DNA from: UBA7985 sp965658725
GTDB lineage: Bacteria > Pseudomonadota > Alphaproteobacteria > UBA7985
Reading direction: 5' to 3'
Assembly: GCA_965658725.1 (NCBI GenBank)
Contig: CBFHUI010000003.1
Span: forward strand, 1 to 64,000
DNA length: 64,000 bases
The notes below the pieces were generated by a model, which saw only the letters and a list, made by a program, of their open reading frames with translations, had not been told where the DNA came from and did no database searches. Made by a program: the position numbers and the translations under genes. The stretch's first letter is position 1. Every line of letters begins with the position of its first letter. Shown here piece by piece: positions 51,679 through 60,162 of this stretch.

Positions 51679-53007
51679 TCAGCGGACCACGTCGAGTTCG
51701 AGTGGGCGGGGGGAGGGCTCCTCATCAGCAACCTCGATCGAGGCCCGAACCGCTGTTGCAGCGGCTTCAAAATCTGCTTCGTCGGCGGCGTGAACGACGG
51801 CCAGAGGACGCCCGTTTGGCGCAACTTCCGCGCCCGGCCCGGCAATGTCGCTCAGGCCGACGGCGTGGTCGATGGGTGCGCCGGGTTGAGTTCGACCGCC
51901 ACCCAGGCCGATGATGGCAATGCCCAGATCACGGGTCGCGTGCGCGGCTACAAAGCCGCCTCGCTCTGCGTGAACGGGGCGGACGATTGCGGCTTGTGCG
52001 AGGTATTTGTCGGGGTTTTCAGCAAAGTCTGCCGGTCCTCCCAATCCCGCCACCATGCGCCCAAACCGCTCCAACGCTGCGCCGCTGTCCAGCGCTTCAC
52101 GTGCGCGTTCGCGTGCTGTGACCGGGCTGTCGATCAGGCCGCTGTTCACCAGCATTTCACCCACCAGTGCGACGCAAATGGTGATCAGGCGCTCATCAGC
52201 GCGAGCCGGGTCGGCCATGGCAGCGACGGACTCGCGGACTTCAACCGCGTTCCCGGCGGCTTGTCCCAACACCCAGTTCATGTTGGTGATCAGTGCGGAG
52301 GTTTTGCACCCGGCTGCGTTGGCCACATCAACGATGGAGCGGGCCAGTTTCCGCGCGTCGTCGAGCGTTGCCATGAAGGCGCCATTGCCGACTTTCACGT
52401 CCATGACCAGCGACTGAAGGCCCGCTGCGAGCTTTTTCGACAGGATCGACGCGGTGATCAAGTCAATGCTCTCCACCGTGCCCGTGATGTCCCGGACGCC
52501 GTAGATGATCCGGTCAGCAGGCGCGAGGTTGGCCGTCTGCCCAATGATGGCGACGCCGTTTGCCTTGACGACTTGGCGGAAGGTCGCGTTGTCCGGGGCG
52601 ATGCTGTAACCGGGAATGGACTCGAACTTATCGACGGTGCCGCCCGTATGGCCCAGTCCGCGCCCGGCAATCATTGGGATGACCAGGCCGCAGGCCGCCG
52701 CCATAGGCCCCAGCAGCAGGGAGACTTTGTCACCTACGCCGCCGGTCGAATGCTTGTCTGCCACGGGGCCGGGGAGGTCGAGATCGTCCCAGTTCAACCG
52801 CTCGCCGCTGTCGCGCATGGCAAGGGTCAGCGCTCGGCGCTCTTCGACGGTCATTTTCTGAAAAATCGTCGCCATGGCAAAGGCGGAGACTTGCTCCCGC
52901 GCCACGGTTTCATTCGTTACACCTTCGATAAAGGCGGTGATTTCGGCGTCAGACAGCTCCTTGCCGTCACGCTTTCTGATGATGGTTTCCTGCGGGATAT
53001 AGGCCAC
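51679..53007 (-). CDS. deoA: Thymidine phosphorylase
   Basis: 442-residue pyrimidine nucleoside phosphorylase. The phosphate-binding motif DKHSTGGVGDKVSLLLGP is diagnostic, with MIAGRGLGHTGGTVDKFESIPG and DVKVGNGAFM as further family blocks. It cleaves thymidine or deoxyuridine to the base and deoxyribose-1-phosphate, feeding DeoB. It lies 11 bases after cdd in the same minus-strand operon. Confidence 0.95.
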   Translation of the reverse strand: MAYIPQETIIRKRDGKELSDAEITAFIEGVTNETVAREQVSAFAMATIFQKMTVEERRALTLAMRDSGERLNWDDLDLPGPVADKHSTGGVGDKVSLLLGPMAAACGLVIPMIAGRGLGHTGGTVDKFESIPGYSIAPDNATFRQVVKANGVAIIGQTANLAPADRIIYGVRDITGTVESIDLITASILSKKLAAGLQSLVMDVKVGNGAFMATLDDARKLARSIVDVANAAGCKTSALITNMNWVLGQAAGNAVEVRESVAAMADPARADERLITICVALVGEMLVNSGLIDSPVTARERAREALDSGAALERFGRMVAGLGGPADFAENPDKYLAQAAIVRPVHAERGGFVAAHATRDLGIAIIGLGGGRTQPGAPIDHAVGLSDIAGPGAEVAPNGRPLAVVHAADEADFEAAATAVRASIEVADEEPSPRPLELDVVR

Positions 53008-53018
53008 GGACGGGCTCC

Positions 53019-53423
53019 CTAGCTGTGCAGTTGGTCCGCGCCGAAGACGTGGGGGTAAAGGTCGGCAAAGGTCAGCGTCTTGAGGATTCCACGCTCGGGA
53101 TGGGCGAGGTGGACGGGGACGCTGGCCGTGTCATCAATAAACTCCAACAGGCGCTGGCGGCAGAGGCCGCAGGGCATGCAGGGGCCTTCGGAGTTGCCGA
53201 TGACCAGCAACTCTCGCACCTTGCGCCCGCCCGCCACGATCATGTGAGAGATGGCGGAGGGCTCGGCGCACCAGCCCGAAGGGTAGGCGGCGTTCTCGAT
53301 GTTGCAACCGGCGTGGATGGCCCCGGTGTCGTCCCGGATGGCGGCGCCCACAAAGAAGTTGGAATAGGGCGCGTGCGCCCTGGCCTGCGCGGCTTTTGCG
53401 GCTTCGAAGAGGTCTTGGGACAC
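53019..53423 (-). CDS. cdd: Cytidine deaminase
   Basis: 134-residue homotetrameric-type cytidine deaminase. Zinc ligands are Cys52 in GWCAEPSAI and Cys82 and Cys85 in GPCMPCGLCRQ, with Glu54 catalytic; GCNIENAAYPSG binds the ribose. It converts cytidine and deoxycytidine to uridine forms for deoA and upp. The GTG start overlaps the stop of the upstream permease by one base (TAGTG). Confidence 0.95.
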   Translation of the reverse strand: MSQDLFEAAKAAQARAHAPYSNFFVGAAIRDDTGAIHAGCNIENAAYPSGWCAEPSAISHMIVAGGRKVRELLVIGNSEGPCMPCGLCRQRLLEFIDDTASVPVHLAHPERGILKTLTFADLYPHVFGADQLHS

Positions 53424-54415
53424 TATTCGCGCTCCTTAACATAGGGCCGACCGACGGCTTTGGGCGCGCGTGCCGTGCCGACAAAACCAGCGAGGACGAC
53501 GACCACGAGGATGTAGGGCAAGGCCTCGAAGAACTGGCTGGGGATCTGGGTCAGGATGCCTTCGGATGCGCCGTCCAAACGGTCTTTCACCGCGAACAGG
53601 AAGCCGAAGAGCAGACAGCCCAGCATCGCCTGGAACGGGCGCCACTTGCCGAAGATCACCGCTGCCAGCGCCAGATAGCCCATGTCGGCAGACATGCCCG
53701 GCGTAAAGCTGGCGATGTTGGAGGTCGAGAGATACGCACCACCGATGCCACAGAGCGCCCCGGCAATGGTCACGGCGGCGTAGCGGTAAGCGGTCACGCT
53801 CGCCCCGGCGGTGTCAATCGCTTGAGGCTCCTCACCCACAAAGCGGAGGCGCAGGCCAAAGCGGGTCTGCATCAGCACAAACCACGTCCCGATGACCGCA
53901 ATAAAGGCCAGCACAATCAGCCAACCGTGCAGCGACAGGATGTTCACCAGGACCCCGTTGTCCGCCAGACCAGGCGCGATATCGAGCCAGACTTGCTTGG
54001 GGATCAGCCCCTGCAACCGCTCCCAGCCCGTCGAGTCTGGCCCGCCGAGGTTGGGTGTGTCGCCGCCCTTAGCGAACAGGGCGTGGCCGACGGTCTTGGT
54101 CAGACCCACGGCGAGAAAGTTGATGGCAAGGCCAGAGATCACGTGATCCCCACGGAAGGTAATGGTCGCCAATCCATGCAGCCAACCAAAGACGATGCAG
54201 GCCCCCATCGCTGCCAGCATCCCTGCGAGGCCGAAGCCGACGTAGTGCGCGACTGTGGCGCTGACGAACGCGCCGATGAGCAGCTTGCCTTCCAAACCGA
54301 TGTCAACGATCCCTGCGCGCTCGGAAAAGACCCCGGCCATCGCAGCAAAGATCAGGATCGGGGTAAAGCGCAGGGTAGACTGTGCCAGCGAGAGGAGAAG
54401 TTCGAGGAAATCCAT
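53423..54415 (-). CDS. Nucleoside ABC transporter permease 2 (BmpC/NupQ-like)
   Basis: 330-residue branched-chain/ribose-type permease with about eight to nine helices. The N-terminal FTPILIFAAMAGVFSERAGIVDIGLEGKLLIGAF is the mark of simple-sugar or nucleoside ABC permeases of the BMP system. Its ATG overlaps the stop of permease 1 (ATGA). With the downstream cdd-deoA-deoB it points to nucleoside import. Confidence 0.92.
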   Translation of the reverse strand: MDFLELLLSLAQSTLRFTPILIFAAMAGVFSERAGIVDIGLEGKLLIGAFVSATVAHYVGFGLAGMLAAMGACIVFGWLHGLATITFRGDHVISGLAINFLAVGLTKTVGHALFAKGGDTPNLGGPDSTGWERLQGLIPKQVWLDIAPGLADNGVLVNILSLHGWLIVLAFIAVIGTWFVLMQTRFGLRLRFVGEEPQAIDTAGASVTAYRYAAVTIAGALCGIGGAYLSTSNIASFTPGMSADMGYLALAAVIFGKWRPFQAMLGCLLFGFLFAVKDRLDGASEGILTQIPSQFFEALPYILVVVVLAGFVGTARAPKAVGRPYVKERE

Positions 54416-55713
54416 CAGGCGCGCTCCTCACCGATCTCTTCTTTGACGAAACCCCAGCCGCCCAGAACGCGGTTGGCAAACCACTGCACGGCCCAAACAA
54501 CCATGAGGTACAGCGCTCCGGTGAACAGCACGACCAGACCCTGAAGCGCAACTACGATTTCTTTGTCGATGTCGAGCTTGGGCCGGATGAACTGGCCCTT
54601 GAGCTGGATCACTTCACCCCACTGGAACAGCGAGCCAAACAGCAGCGCGGCGAGGATGATGCCAAAGGGATGGTTCCGCCCCATGAGAGCAACCGCGATG
54701 CCGACGAAGCCCAGACCAACCAGCCCGGTTTCCCGCAGCACGTGCTCCGAGTCAGAGCCGTTGCCCAGAATGATGTTCGTCGTCGCCAGCCCCGCCAGTG
54801 CGCCGGAGATGCACACCGTCATCACCATGGTCCGCGGGACGTTCACCCCGCCGTAGCGCGCGGCGGTCTGGTTGAAGCCGATTGCGCGGATGGCATAGCC
54901 CCACTTGGTCCGCCAGACGAAGAACCAGAAACCCACTGCAAGCAGCAGAGCAAAGAGGAAGGAGACGTTTGCCGCGCTGTTTTTCATGGAGCGCGCCAGT
55001 GCACGTTGGGCCCAGAACTCGGCATGCTCCGCCTTGATGTCTTTGACCTTCAGCCCGGCGTCCTTGAGTTCCTGATACTTGGCTTCGAGCCCAACCAACT
55101 GGATCTGGTAGAAATCGCCTAATTTCCACAGCCACCAGTTCTCCGGGAACAGGGGAGATTTCGGATCGCCTGGCGTTTCCGGGTTTTGGAACCAGCCGGT
55201 GAGCAGGAACAGCACCAGCGAAAAGGCAATGGCGTTGAACATGATGGTCGTGATCACAAGGTGGGAACCGCGATAGGCTTGCAAGTACCCCGGTATCGCC
55301 GCCCAAGCAGCGCCGCCCAGTGCGGCGAAGAGGAATAGGATCGGTACGGCCAGAAAGCCTGGCAGCAAAAGCCCGACCCCGCCGGTAAAGTGCCCCATCA
55401 TGAGCAGGGCTATGCCGGTCATGGCCATTCCGCCCGCCAGACCCTGACCTTCGCCGCCAATGTTAAACAGCCCAGCATGAAAGGCCAGAGCAACGGCCAT
55501 GCCGGTAAACATCAGCGTGGTCGCGTAGTAGATCGACTGCCCGATGCCCACGGGGCTCAGCAGAACGTCAGTGATGTAGAGCTGGACAGCCTGCACTGGA
55601 TTTTGGCCGATCATGACGATGAGTAAGCCCGCCACAGCAAAGGCAAGAATCAACTGCAACAGCGGCACAACACCGTAGTTGATCGCGGGATGAAGTTCGC
55701 GTGACTGGCTCAT
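54415..55713 (-). CDS. Nucleoside ABC transporter permease 1 (BmpB/NupP-like)
   Basis: 432-residue permease of the same family, longer because of an insertion of about 90 polar residues between central helices (LVGLEAKYQELKDAGLKVKDIKAEHAEFW region). GMAVALAFHAGLFNIGGEGQGLAGGM is the conserved N-terminal block. It overlaps the ATPase stop by four bases. Pairing with permease 2 makes the heterodimeric channel. Confidence 0.92.
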   Translation of the reverse strand: MSQSRELHPAINYGVVPLLQLILAFAVAGLLIVMIGQNPVQAVQLYITDVLLSPVGIGQSIYYATTLMFTGMAVALAFHAGLFNIGGEGQGLAGGMAMTGIALLMMGHFTGGVGLLLPGFLAVPILFLFAALGGAAWAAIPGYLQAYRGSHLVITTIMFNAIAFSLVLFLLTGWFQNPETPGDPKSPLFPENWWLWKLGDFYQIQLVGLEAKYQELKDAGLKVKDIKAEHAEFWAQRALARSMKNSAANVSFLFALLLAVGFWFFVWRTKWGYAIRAIGFNQTAARYGGVNVPRTMVMTVCISGALAGLATTNIILGNGSDSEHVLRETGLVGLGFVGIAVALMGRNHPFGIILAALLFGSLFQWGEVIQLKGQFIRPKLDIDKEIVVALQGLVVLFTGALYLMVVWAVQWFANRVLGGWGFVKEEIGEERA

Positions 55714-57245
55714 GCTGCCATCCCTTCACTGGTTACGCGTTCGAACTCACCGGCCATGAGCAGGCCCAGACTGCGCTCGTCGGTCTCGGCGGTGACGTGA
55801 TCAGGGGAGCAGAAGCCGTCAAACATGGCGACCACGCGGTCGGACAAGCTCAGCACTTCTTCGAGTTCCACGCTGACCAACAGGATTGCTGCCCCGGCGT
55901 CTCGCATGGCGATGATTTGCTTGTGAATGAACTCAATCGCACCGATGTCCACCCCGCGTGTCGGCTGGCCGACCAGCAGCACGTCCGGTGCTTTATCGAT
56001 TTCGCGGGCGAGGACGATTTTCTGCTGGTTACCGCCGGAGAACTTCGCCGTTGCGAGCAACGGGTTCGGCGGGCGGACGTCGAATTTAGTCATCAGGTCG
56101 CCCATGGACTGCTTGATAAAGCCAGTCTTCATCGCCCCGCCATTGCAGTAAAGCGCGGTCGCTTGGAAGCCCAGAATCCCCGACTCCCATGCCGGAAACG
56201 CGGTCACAAGGCCCATGTGCTGGCGGTCTTCGGGGACGTGCCCGATGGACTGCCCACGCACCTGATCAGGTGTTTTGGCCAACGGTTCGCCGTGAATGGT
56301 GACGGTGCCTGCGGAGGGCAGGTGCATGCCGGAGAGGACTTCGAGCAAGTAGGCTTGCCCGTTGCCCGAAACCCCGGCGACCCCAAGGATTTCGCCGGAG
56401 CGCACGTCAAAAGAAACGTTGGAAAGTCGCTGAATTCCCCGCTCATCGACATAATCCAGCCCCTTGATCGACAGCGCCACTTCTTTGGGTTGGGCCGGAG
56501 CCTTATCGACTTCGAGCAGCACTTTCCGGCCAACCATCAACTCGGCGAGCTCCTCGGGTGAGGTCTGCGCGGTCTCGCGATGGCCCACCATTTCCCCGCG
56601 CCGGATCACGGAAACGCGGTCTGTCACGTCCATGATCTCGTGCAGTTTGTGCGTGATCAGCAGAATGGTCGTCCCCTGCTCCTTGAGCGAACGCAAGATA
56701 TCGAACAGTGCATCGGCCTCTTGCGGAGTCAGCACCCCGGTAGGCTCATCAAGGATCAGGACTTTAGCGCCACGGTACAGGGCTTTGAGGATCTCGACAC
56801 GCTGCTGCACGCCCACGGGCAGGGTGCCGATCAAGGCGTCTGGATCAACGCTCAAACCATAGCGTTCGGAAAGCTGCAGCAGGGACTCGCGCGCCTTGTT
56901 CATCGCACCGCCCAGCATGAAGCCGCCTTCCGCGCCCAGAATGATGTTTTCCAGCACCGTGAAGGGTTCACCGAGCATGAAGTGCTGGTGCACCATTCCG
57001 ATCCCGGCTTCGATGGCTTTCTGAGAAGAGTTGAATTCCAGCGGACTACCGAAGACGTTAATCGATCCTTCGTCGGGGACGTAGAAGCCGTACAGAATGG
57101 ACATCAGCGTGGATTTCCCCGCGCCATTCTCCCCCACAATCCCGTGGATCGTCCCGGCTTCAACGGCCAGATCAATGTCTTTGTTAGCCTGAACAGGTCC
57201 GAAAGACTTCGAGATGCTGTTCAGTTCAATTGCATAGTTTGTCAT
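55710..57245 (-). CDS. Nucleoside ABC transporter ATP-binding protein (RbsA-type tandem ATPase)
   Basis: 511-residue double ATPase. The first domain has Walker A GENGAGKST, Q-loop GMVHQHFML and signature LPVGVQQRVEI; the second has degenerate Walker A (GVSGNGQAY) and signature FSGGNQQKIVLAREI, the pattern of ribose/nucleoside ABC ATPases. Start ATG 57245 precedes MTNYAIELNSISKSFGP; the longer frame has no ribosome binding site. It energises the two permeases and belongs with the binding protein upstream. Confidence 0.93.
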   Translation of the reverse strand: MTNYAIELNSISKSFGPVQANKDIDLAVEAGTIHGIVGENGAGKSTLMSILYGFYVPDEGSINVFGSPLEFNSSQKAIEAGIGMVHQHFMLGEPFTVLENIILGAEGGFMLGGAMNKARESLLQLSERYGLSVDPDALIGTLPVGVQQRVEILKALYRGAKVLILDEPTGVLTPQEADALFDILRSLKEQGTTILLITHKLHEIMDVTDRVSVIRRGEMVGHRETAQTSPEELAELMVGRKVLLEVDKAPAQPKEVALSIKGLDYVDERGIQRLSNVSFDVRSGEILGVAGVSGNGQAYLLEVLSGMHLPSAGTVTIHGEPLAKTPDQVRGQSIGHVPEDRQHMGLVTAFPAWESGILGFQATALYCNGGAMKTGFIKQSMGDLMTKFDVRPPNPLLATAKFSGGNQQKIVLAREIDKAPDVLLVGQPTRGVDIGAIEFIHKQIIAMRDAGAAILLVSVELEEVLSLSDRVVAMFDGFCSPDHVTAETDERSLGLLMAGEFERVTSEGMAA

Positions 57246-57626
57246 GCGTCTATTTAGCTCAAAAAAACGTACGCGGGGTAGGGGATAACCCACCCAAGTT
57301 GCGCACCGGGTAATTTTGCAGTGGCCAGACAGGTGCAGGGCCGAATGGCCTTTGTGCTAGGCATCCAAACCGGTCCTTGGTTGGGCCACCGTTTTTCGAG
57401 CGGAATTCGACACGAAAACAGAAGAAAACGCGACACCCAACTGAGGCTTTAGCCGGAAATTCTGGGACTAAAGCCGGCGAAGGTGTGGATTCGAGGGATT
57501 TCGGTCGGACTGCTGCGACTTTGGCGCAAAGAAAATGCCGCTGCCCGAGTGGAGCAGCGGCATTTAAACGGAAGTGCCAAAGTAAGAGCCTGCCGCGAGA
57601 AGCAGCAGGCCCGAACGGTCTTTGGC
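57246..57626. other. Gap between nucleoside binding protein and ATPase genes
   Basis: About 380 bases with no supported gene, containing an attenuator-like hairpin after the binding-protein gene (57533-57565). Another inverted repeat, GGCTTTAG (57445-57452) with CTAAAGCC (57468-57475), could be an operator or part of the ATPase promoter. The rest shows nothing I can name. Confidence 0.5.
57530..57567 (-). terminator. Terminator/attenuator after the BMP binding-protein gene
   Basis: AAATGCCGCTGC (57533-57544) pairs with GCAGCGGCATTT (57554-57565), 12 bp with a 9-base loop; on the minus strand it is followed by TTCTTTG. It may lower expression of the distal importer genes relative to the binding protein. 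Confidence 0.75.
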
Positions 57627-58634
57627 TTAGTTCACGCAAGAACCTTCGAAGGAGAAGCCTTCGTCGGTGAAGTTCTGCACGACCAGGTCGCCAGCGATGA
57701 TCGCGGCTTCGAAGCCAGCGAGCGAGGACATCATGTCTGCGGAAACCAGATCAGCGTTGTACTCGTCCATTGCTGCGCCAACGCCAGCCTCAGCGAGGCC
57801 AAGGTCGAATACGCCCGGCTCGAACTCTTCGTTCATTGCGGTCATGAACGTGTCGAAGACAGCGTTATCAACGCGCTTAACCATCGAAGACAGCATCACG
57901 CCCGGGTGCAGGTAGTTCTGGTTTGCGTCTACACCGATGGCGTACTGACCGGAGTCAGCCGCTGCCTGGTATACGCCAACGCCGGTACCACCAGCAGCCG
58001 CGAAGACAACGTCAGAGCCTTGGTCAAACTGAGCACGCGCCAGTTCCGCACCGCGGGTTGGGTTGCCCCAAGCAGCTGGCGTGGTGCCGGTCATGTTCAC
58101 GATGACAGTCGCATCCGGGTTCACAGCGCGGACGCCCTGCTCGTAACCACAGGCGAAGCGACGGATCAGTGGAATGTCCATACCGCCGACGAAGGAAACC
58201 ACACCGGACTCAGACGCCATTGCCGCCAGAGCGCCAACGAGGAACGAACCTTCGTGCTCTTTGTAGGTGTACTGGCGCAGGTTGTCCCCGCCGAGCCAGC
58301 CCACGTCAACGATACCAAAGTTGGTGTCTGGGAATTCTGCAGCCACGACAGCCATAGCGTCAGCCTGTGCAAAGCCCATTACGACAATTGGGTTTGCGCC
58401 AAGCTCAGCCATCTGACGCAGAGCGCCTTCACGCTGAGACGGGTCGGTGATTTCGAACTCAAGGTATTCAACGCCGGTTTCTGCTTTGAAACGCTCAGCG
58501 CCGTTGTAAGCGCTCTCGTTGAATGATTTGTCGAACTTACCGCCCATATCGAAGATTACAGCAGGCATAAAGTCGGCTGCTGCAGTGCCGGCAACAGTCA
58601 TTGCTGCTACGGCCATCGCCAAAATACGTTTCAC
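57627..58634 (-). CDS. BMP-family nucleoside ABC transporter substrate-binding protein
   Basis: 335-residue periplasmic binding protein of the basic membrane protein (PnrA/BmpA) family. GTG at 58634 follows GAGGGA and gives the signal peptide VKRILAMAVAAMTVAGTAAA. The first strand AVIFDMGGKFDKSFNESAYNG, GFAQADAMAVVA, YKEHEGSFLVGALAAM and AAGGTGVGVYQAA are family landmarks. BMP proteins bind purine or pyrimidine nucleosides. The last residues contain a Cys (EGSCVN). It is first in the importer and salvage operon. Confidence 0.93.
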   Translation of the reverse strand: MKRILAMAVAAMTVAGTAAADFMPAVIFDMGGKFDKSFNESAYNGAERFKAETGVEYLEFEITDPSQREGALRQMAELGANPIVVMGFAQADAMAVVAAEFPDTNFGIVDVGWLGGDNLRQYTYKEHEGSFLVGALAAMASESGVVSFVGGMDIPLIRRFACGYEQGVRAVNPDATVIVNMTGTTPAAWGNPTRGAELARAQFDQGSDVVFAAAGGTGVGVYQAAADSGQYAIGVDANQNYLHPGVMLSSMVKRVDNAVFDTFMTAMNEEFEPGVFDLGLAEAGVGAAMDEYNADLVSADMMSSLAGFEAAIIAGDLVVQNFTDEGFSFEGSCVN

Positions 58635-58822
58635 GGATCTATCCCTCAAAGGTGTTGAGACAATTGTTTTTTCTGCTCGGCATGATCATTTACTGCCTGC
58701 CGATGCCCTATGTGTACCATGATCGGCGGGGAAAAACAGGCTGATGCACGCCTTTTGGAAACACCGTGACTGCGATTGGCTGGCAAGTTATCCCCTGATT
58801 TAAAGCTAAAGGTTGAATATCC

Positions 58823-59248
58823 ATGGCAAACCGACCCTCGATTTCAGACATTCAGGCGGAGCTGATCGACGACTTTTCCTTCTTCGACGACTGGATGGAC
58901 CGCTACCGCTACATCATCCAGATGGGCGACGCGCTCCCGATGCTGACGGATGAGGAGATGGTGGAAGATCATCTGCTGAAGGGCTGCCAAAGTCAGGTTT
59001 GGCTGCTGCGATCCAGCGATGATTCTGGGCGAATACACCTACGGGGAACCTCTGACGCAGCGATTGTGCGGGGATTGGTCGCACTCATGCTCAAGGTCTA
59101 CGACGGCCAACCGGCACAGGATATCGTGGACCATCCGCCGCACTTTATCGGGGAAATCGGTCTCGATGATCACCTCAGCCCAACCCGCAAAAATGGGCTC
59201 GCCTCTATGGTTTCGGCCATTCAGGAAGCGGCGCGGGAGGAGTTGTAG
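58823..59248 (+). CDS. sufE: SufE-family cysteine desulfuration protein
   Basis: 141-residue sulfur acceptor for the SufS cysteine desulfurase in Fe-S cluster assembly. The catalytic Cys55 lies in LKGCQSQVW, the hallmark of SufE, with DDWMDRYRYIIQMGDALP upstream and the helical C-terminus typical. No suf genes are adjacent in the window, so it acts with a SufS encoded elsewhere. Confidence 0.92.
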   Translation: MANRPSISDIQAELIDDFSFFDDWMDRYRYIIQMGDALPMLTDEEMVEDHLLKGCQSQVWLLRSSDDSGRIHLRGTSDAAIVRGLVALMLKVYDGQPAQDIVDHPPHFIGEIGLDDHLSPTRKNGLASMVSAIQEAAREEL

Positions 59249-59349
59249 GTAAAAATTAGAAAAGCGCTTGGCGTTTTTCGCGCTTCTGCTCAGAGCCAAG
59301 GCGTTTTAGAAGGCTCCCAGTATTCACATCCAAACCTCCGAGACTGTCC

Positions 59350-60033
59350 ATGACTTCGATCACAAGCGCCACCGATTCTGGCTTCGATGCCCGCCGCAGT
59401 AACATGGTGGAATCTCAGATCCGCGCCAACAAAGTCACCGATGAAGCCGTTATCGACGCCATCGAGGCTGTCGCGCGGGAGCACTTTGTGCCCGAGGATT
59501 TGCGCGGCATTGCCTACGTTGACGACGACATTGCGCTCGACGGCGGTCGCTGCGTCATGGAACCGCGGGTACTGGCCCGGATGATTCAGGCTCTGCAGCC
59601 AGACCAGAATGCACACGCTTTGGTCGTCGGTGCAGGTTCGGGCTACGCAACGGCTGTTTTGGCGCGTGTTGCCCAGACGGTAGTGGCAGAGGAAAGCATC
59701 GATGCACTGGCCACAGCAGCGGGAACAGTGATCGAAGAAATGGGTATCACCAACGTGGTGATCGAGCAGGGTGCGCTGATGAATGCAGCGGCTGAGCATG
59801 GACCGTTTGACGTCATTCTGTTCGGTGGTTCGGTTGCGCAAGTCCCGGCCAATTTGGTCGACTTCCTAGAAGACGGTGGCCGCGCTATCGCAGTTGTTGC
59901 GTCTCAAACTGAGGGCTTCGGCGCTGCGACTCTGTTTACGAAATTCGGCGGCCATCTGGGCGAAGTTTCGGTCTTCGACGCCGCCATTCCGGCCTTGCCT
60001 GAGTTCAACGTCCCAAAGAGCTTCAGCTTCTAA
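59350..60033 (+). CDS. pcm: Protein-L-isoaspartate O-methyltransferase family protein
   Basis: 227-residue AdoMet-dependent methyltransferase of the PCMT family. The start DARRSNMVESQIRANKVTDEAVIDAIEAVAREHF and motif I VVGAGSGYATAVLA match, as do FGGSVAQVPANL and DGGRAIAVV downstream. Motif I differs from the usual EIGTGSGYQAA, so repair of isoaspartate is less certain than the fold. In many Alphaproteobacteria this gene sits before tolC, as here. Confidence 0.85.
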   Translation: MTSITSATDSGFDARRSNMVESQIRANKVTDEAVIDAIEAVAREHFVPEDLRGIAYVDDDIALDGGRCVMEPRVLARMIQALQPDQNAHALVVGAGSGYATAVLARVAQTVVAEESIDALATAAGTVIEEMGITNVVIEQGALMNAAAEHGPFDVILFGGSVAQVPANLVDFLEDGGRAIAVVASQTEGFGAATLFTKFGGHLGEVSVFDAAIPALPEFNVPKSFSF

Positions 60034-60162
60034 ACCAACGATCGAACCCGCACGACAAATTCGCAATTAAATTGCGTGTTTTTTGAGGGTTTTCCTTCTC
60101 TTCCTGCAATTTCCCCGCTATATACGTCGCATAATAAAAAGCAAAATGCTGGGGACCGAGCG

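Noticed and set aside
51790..53022. Plus-strand frame of about 410 codons over deoA
   Set aside because: Antisense to thymidine phosphorylase with its KHSTGGVGDK motif.
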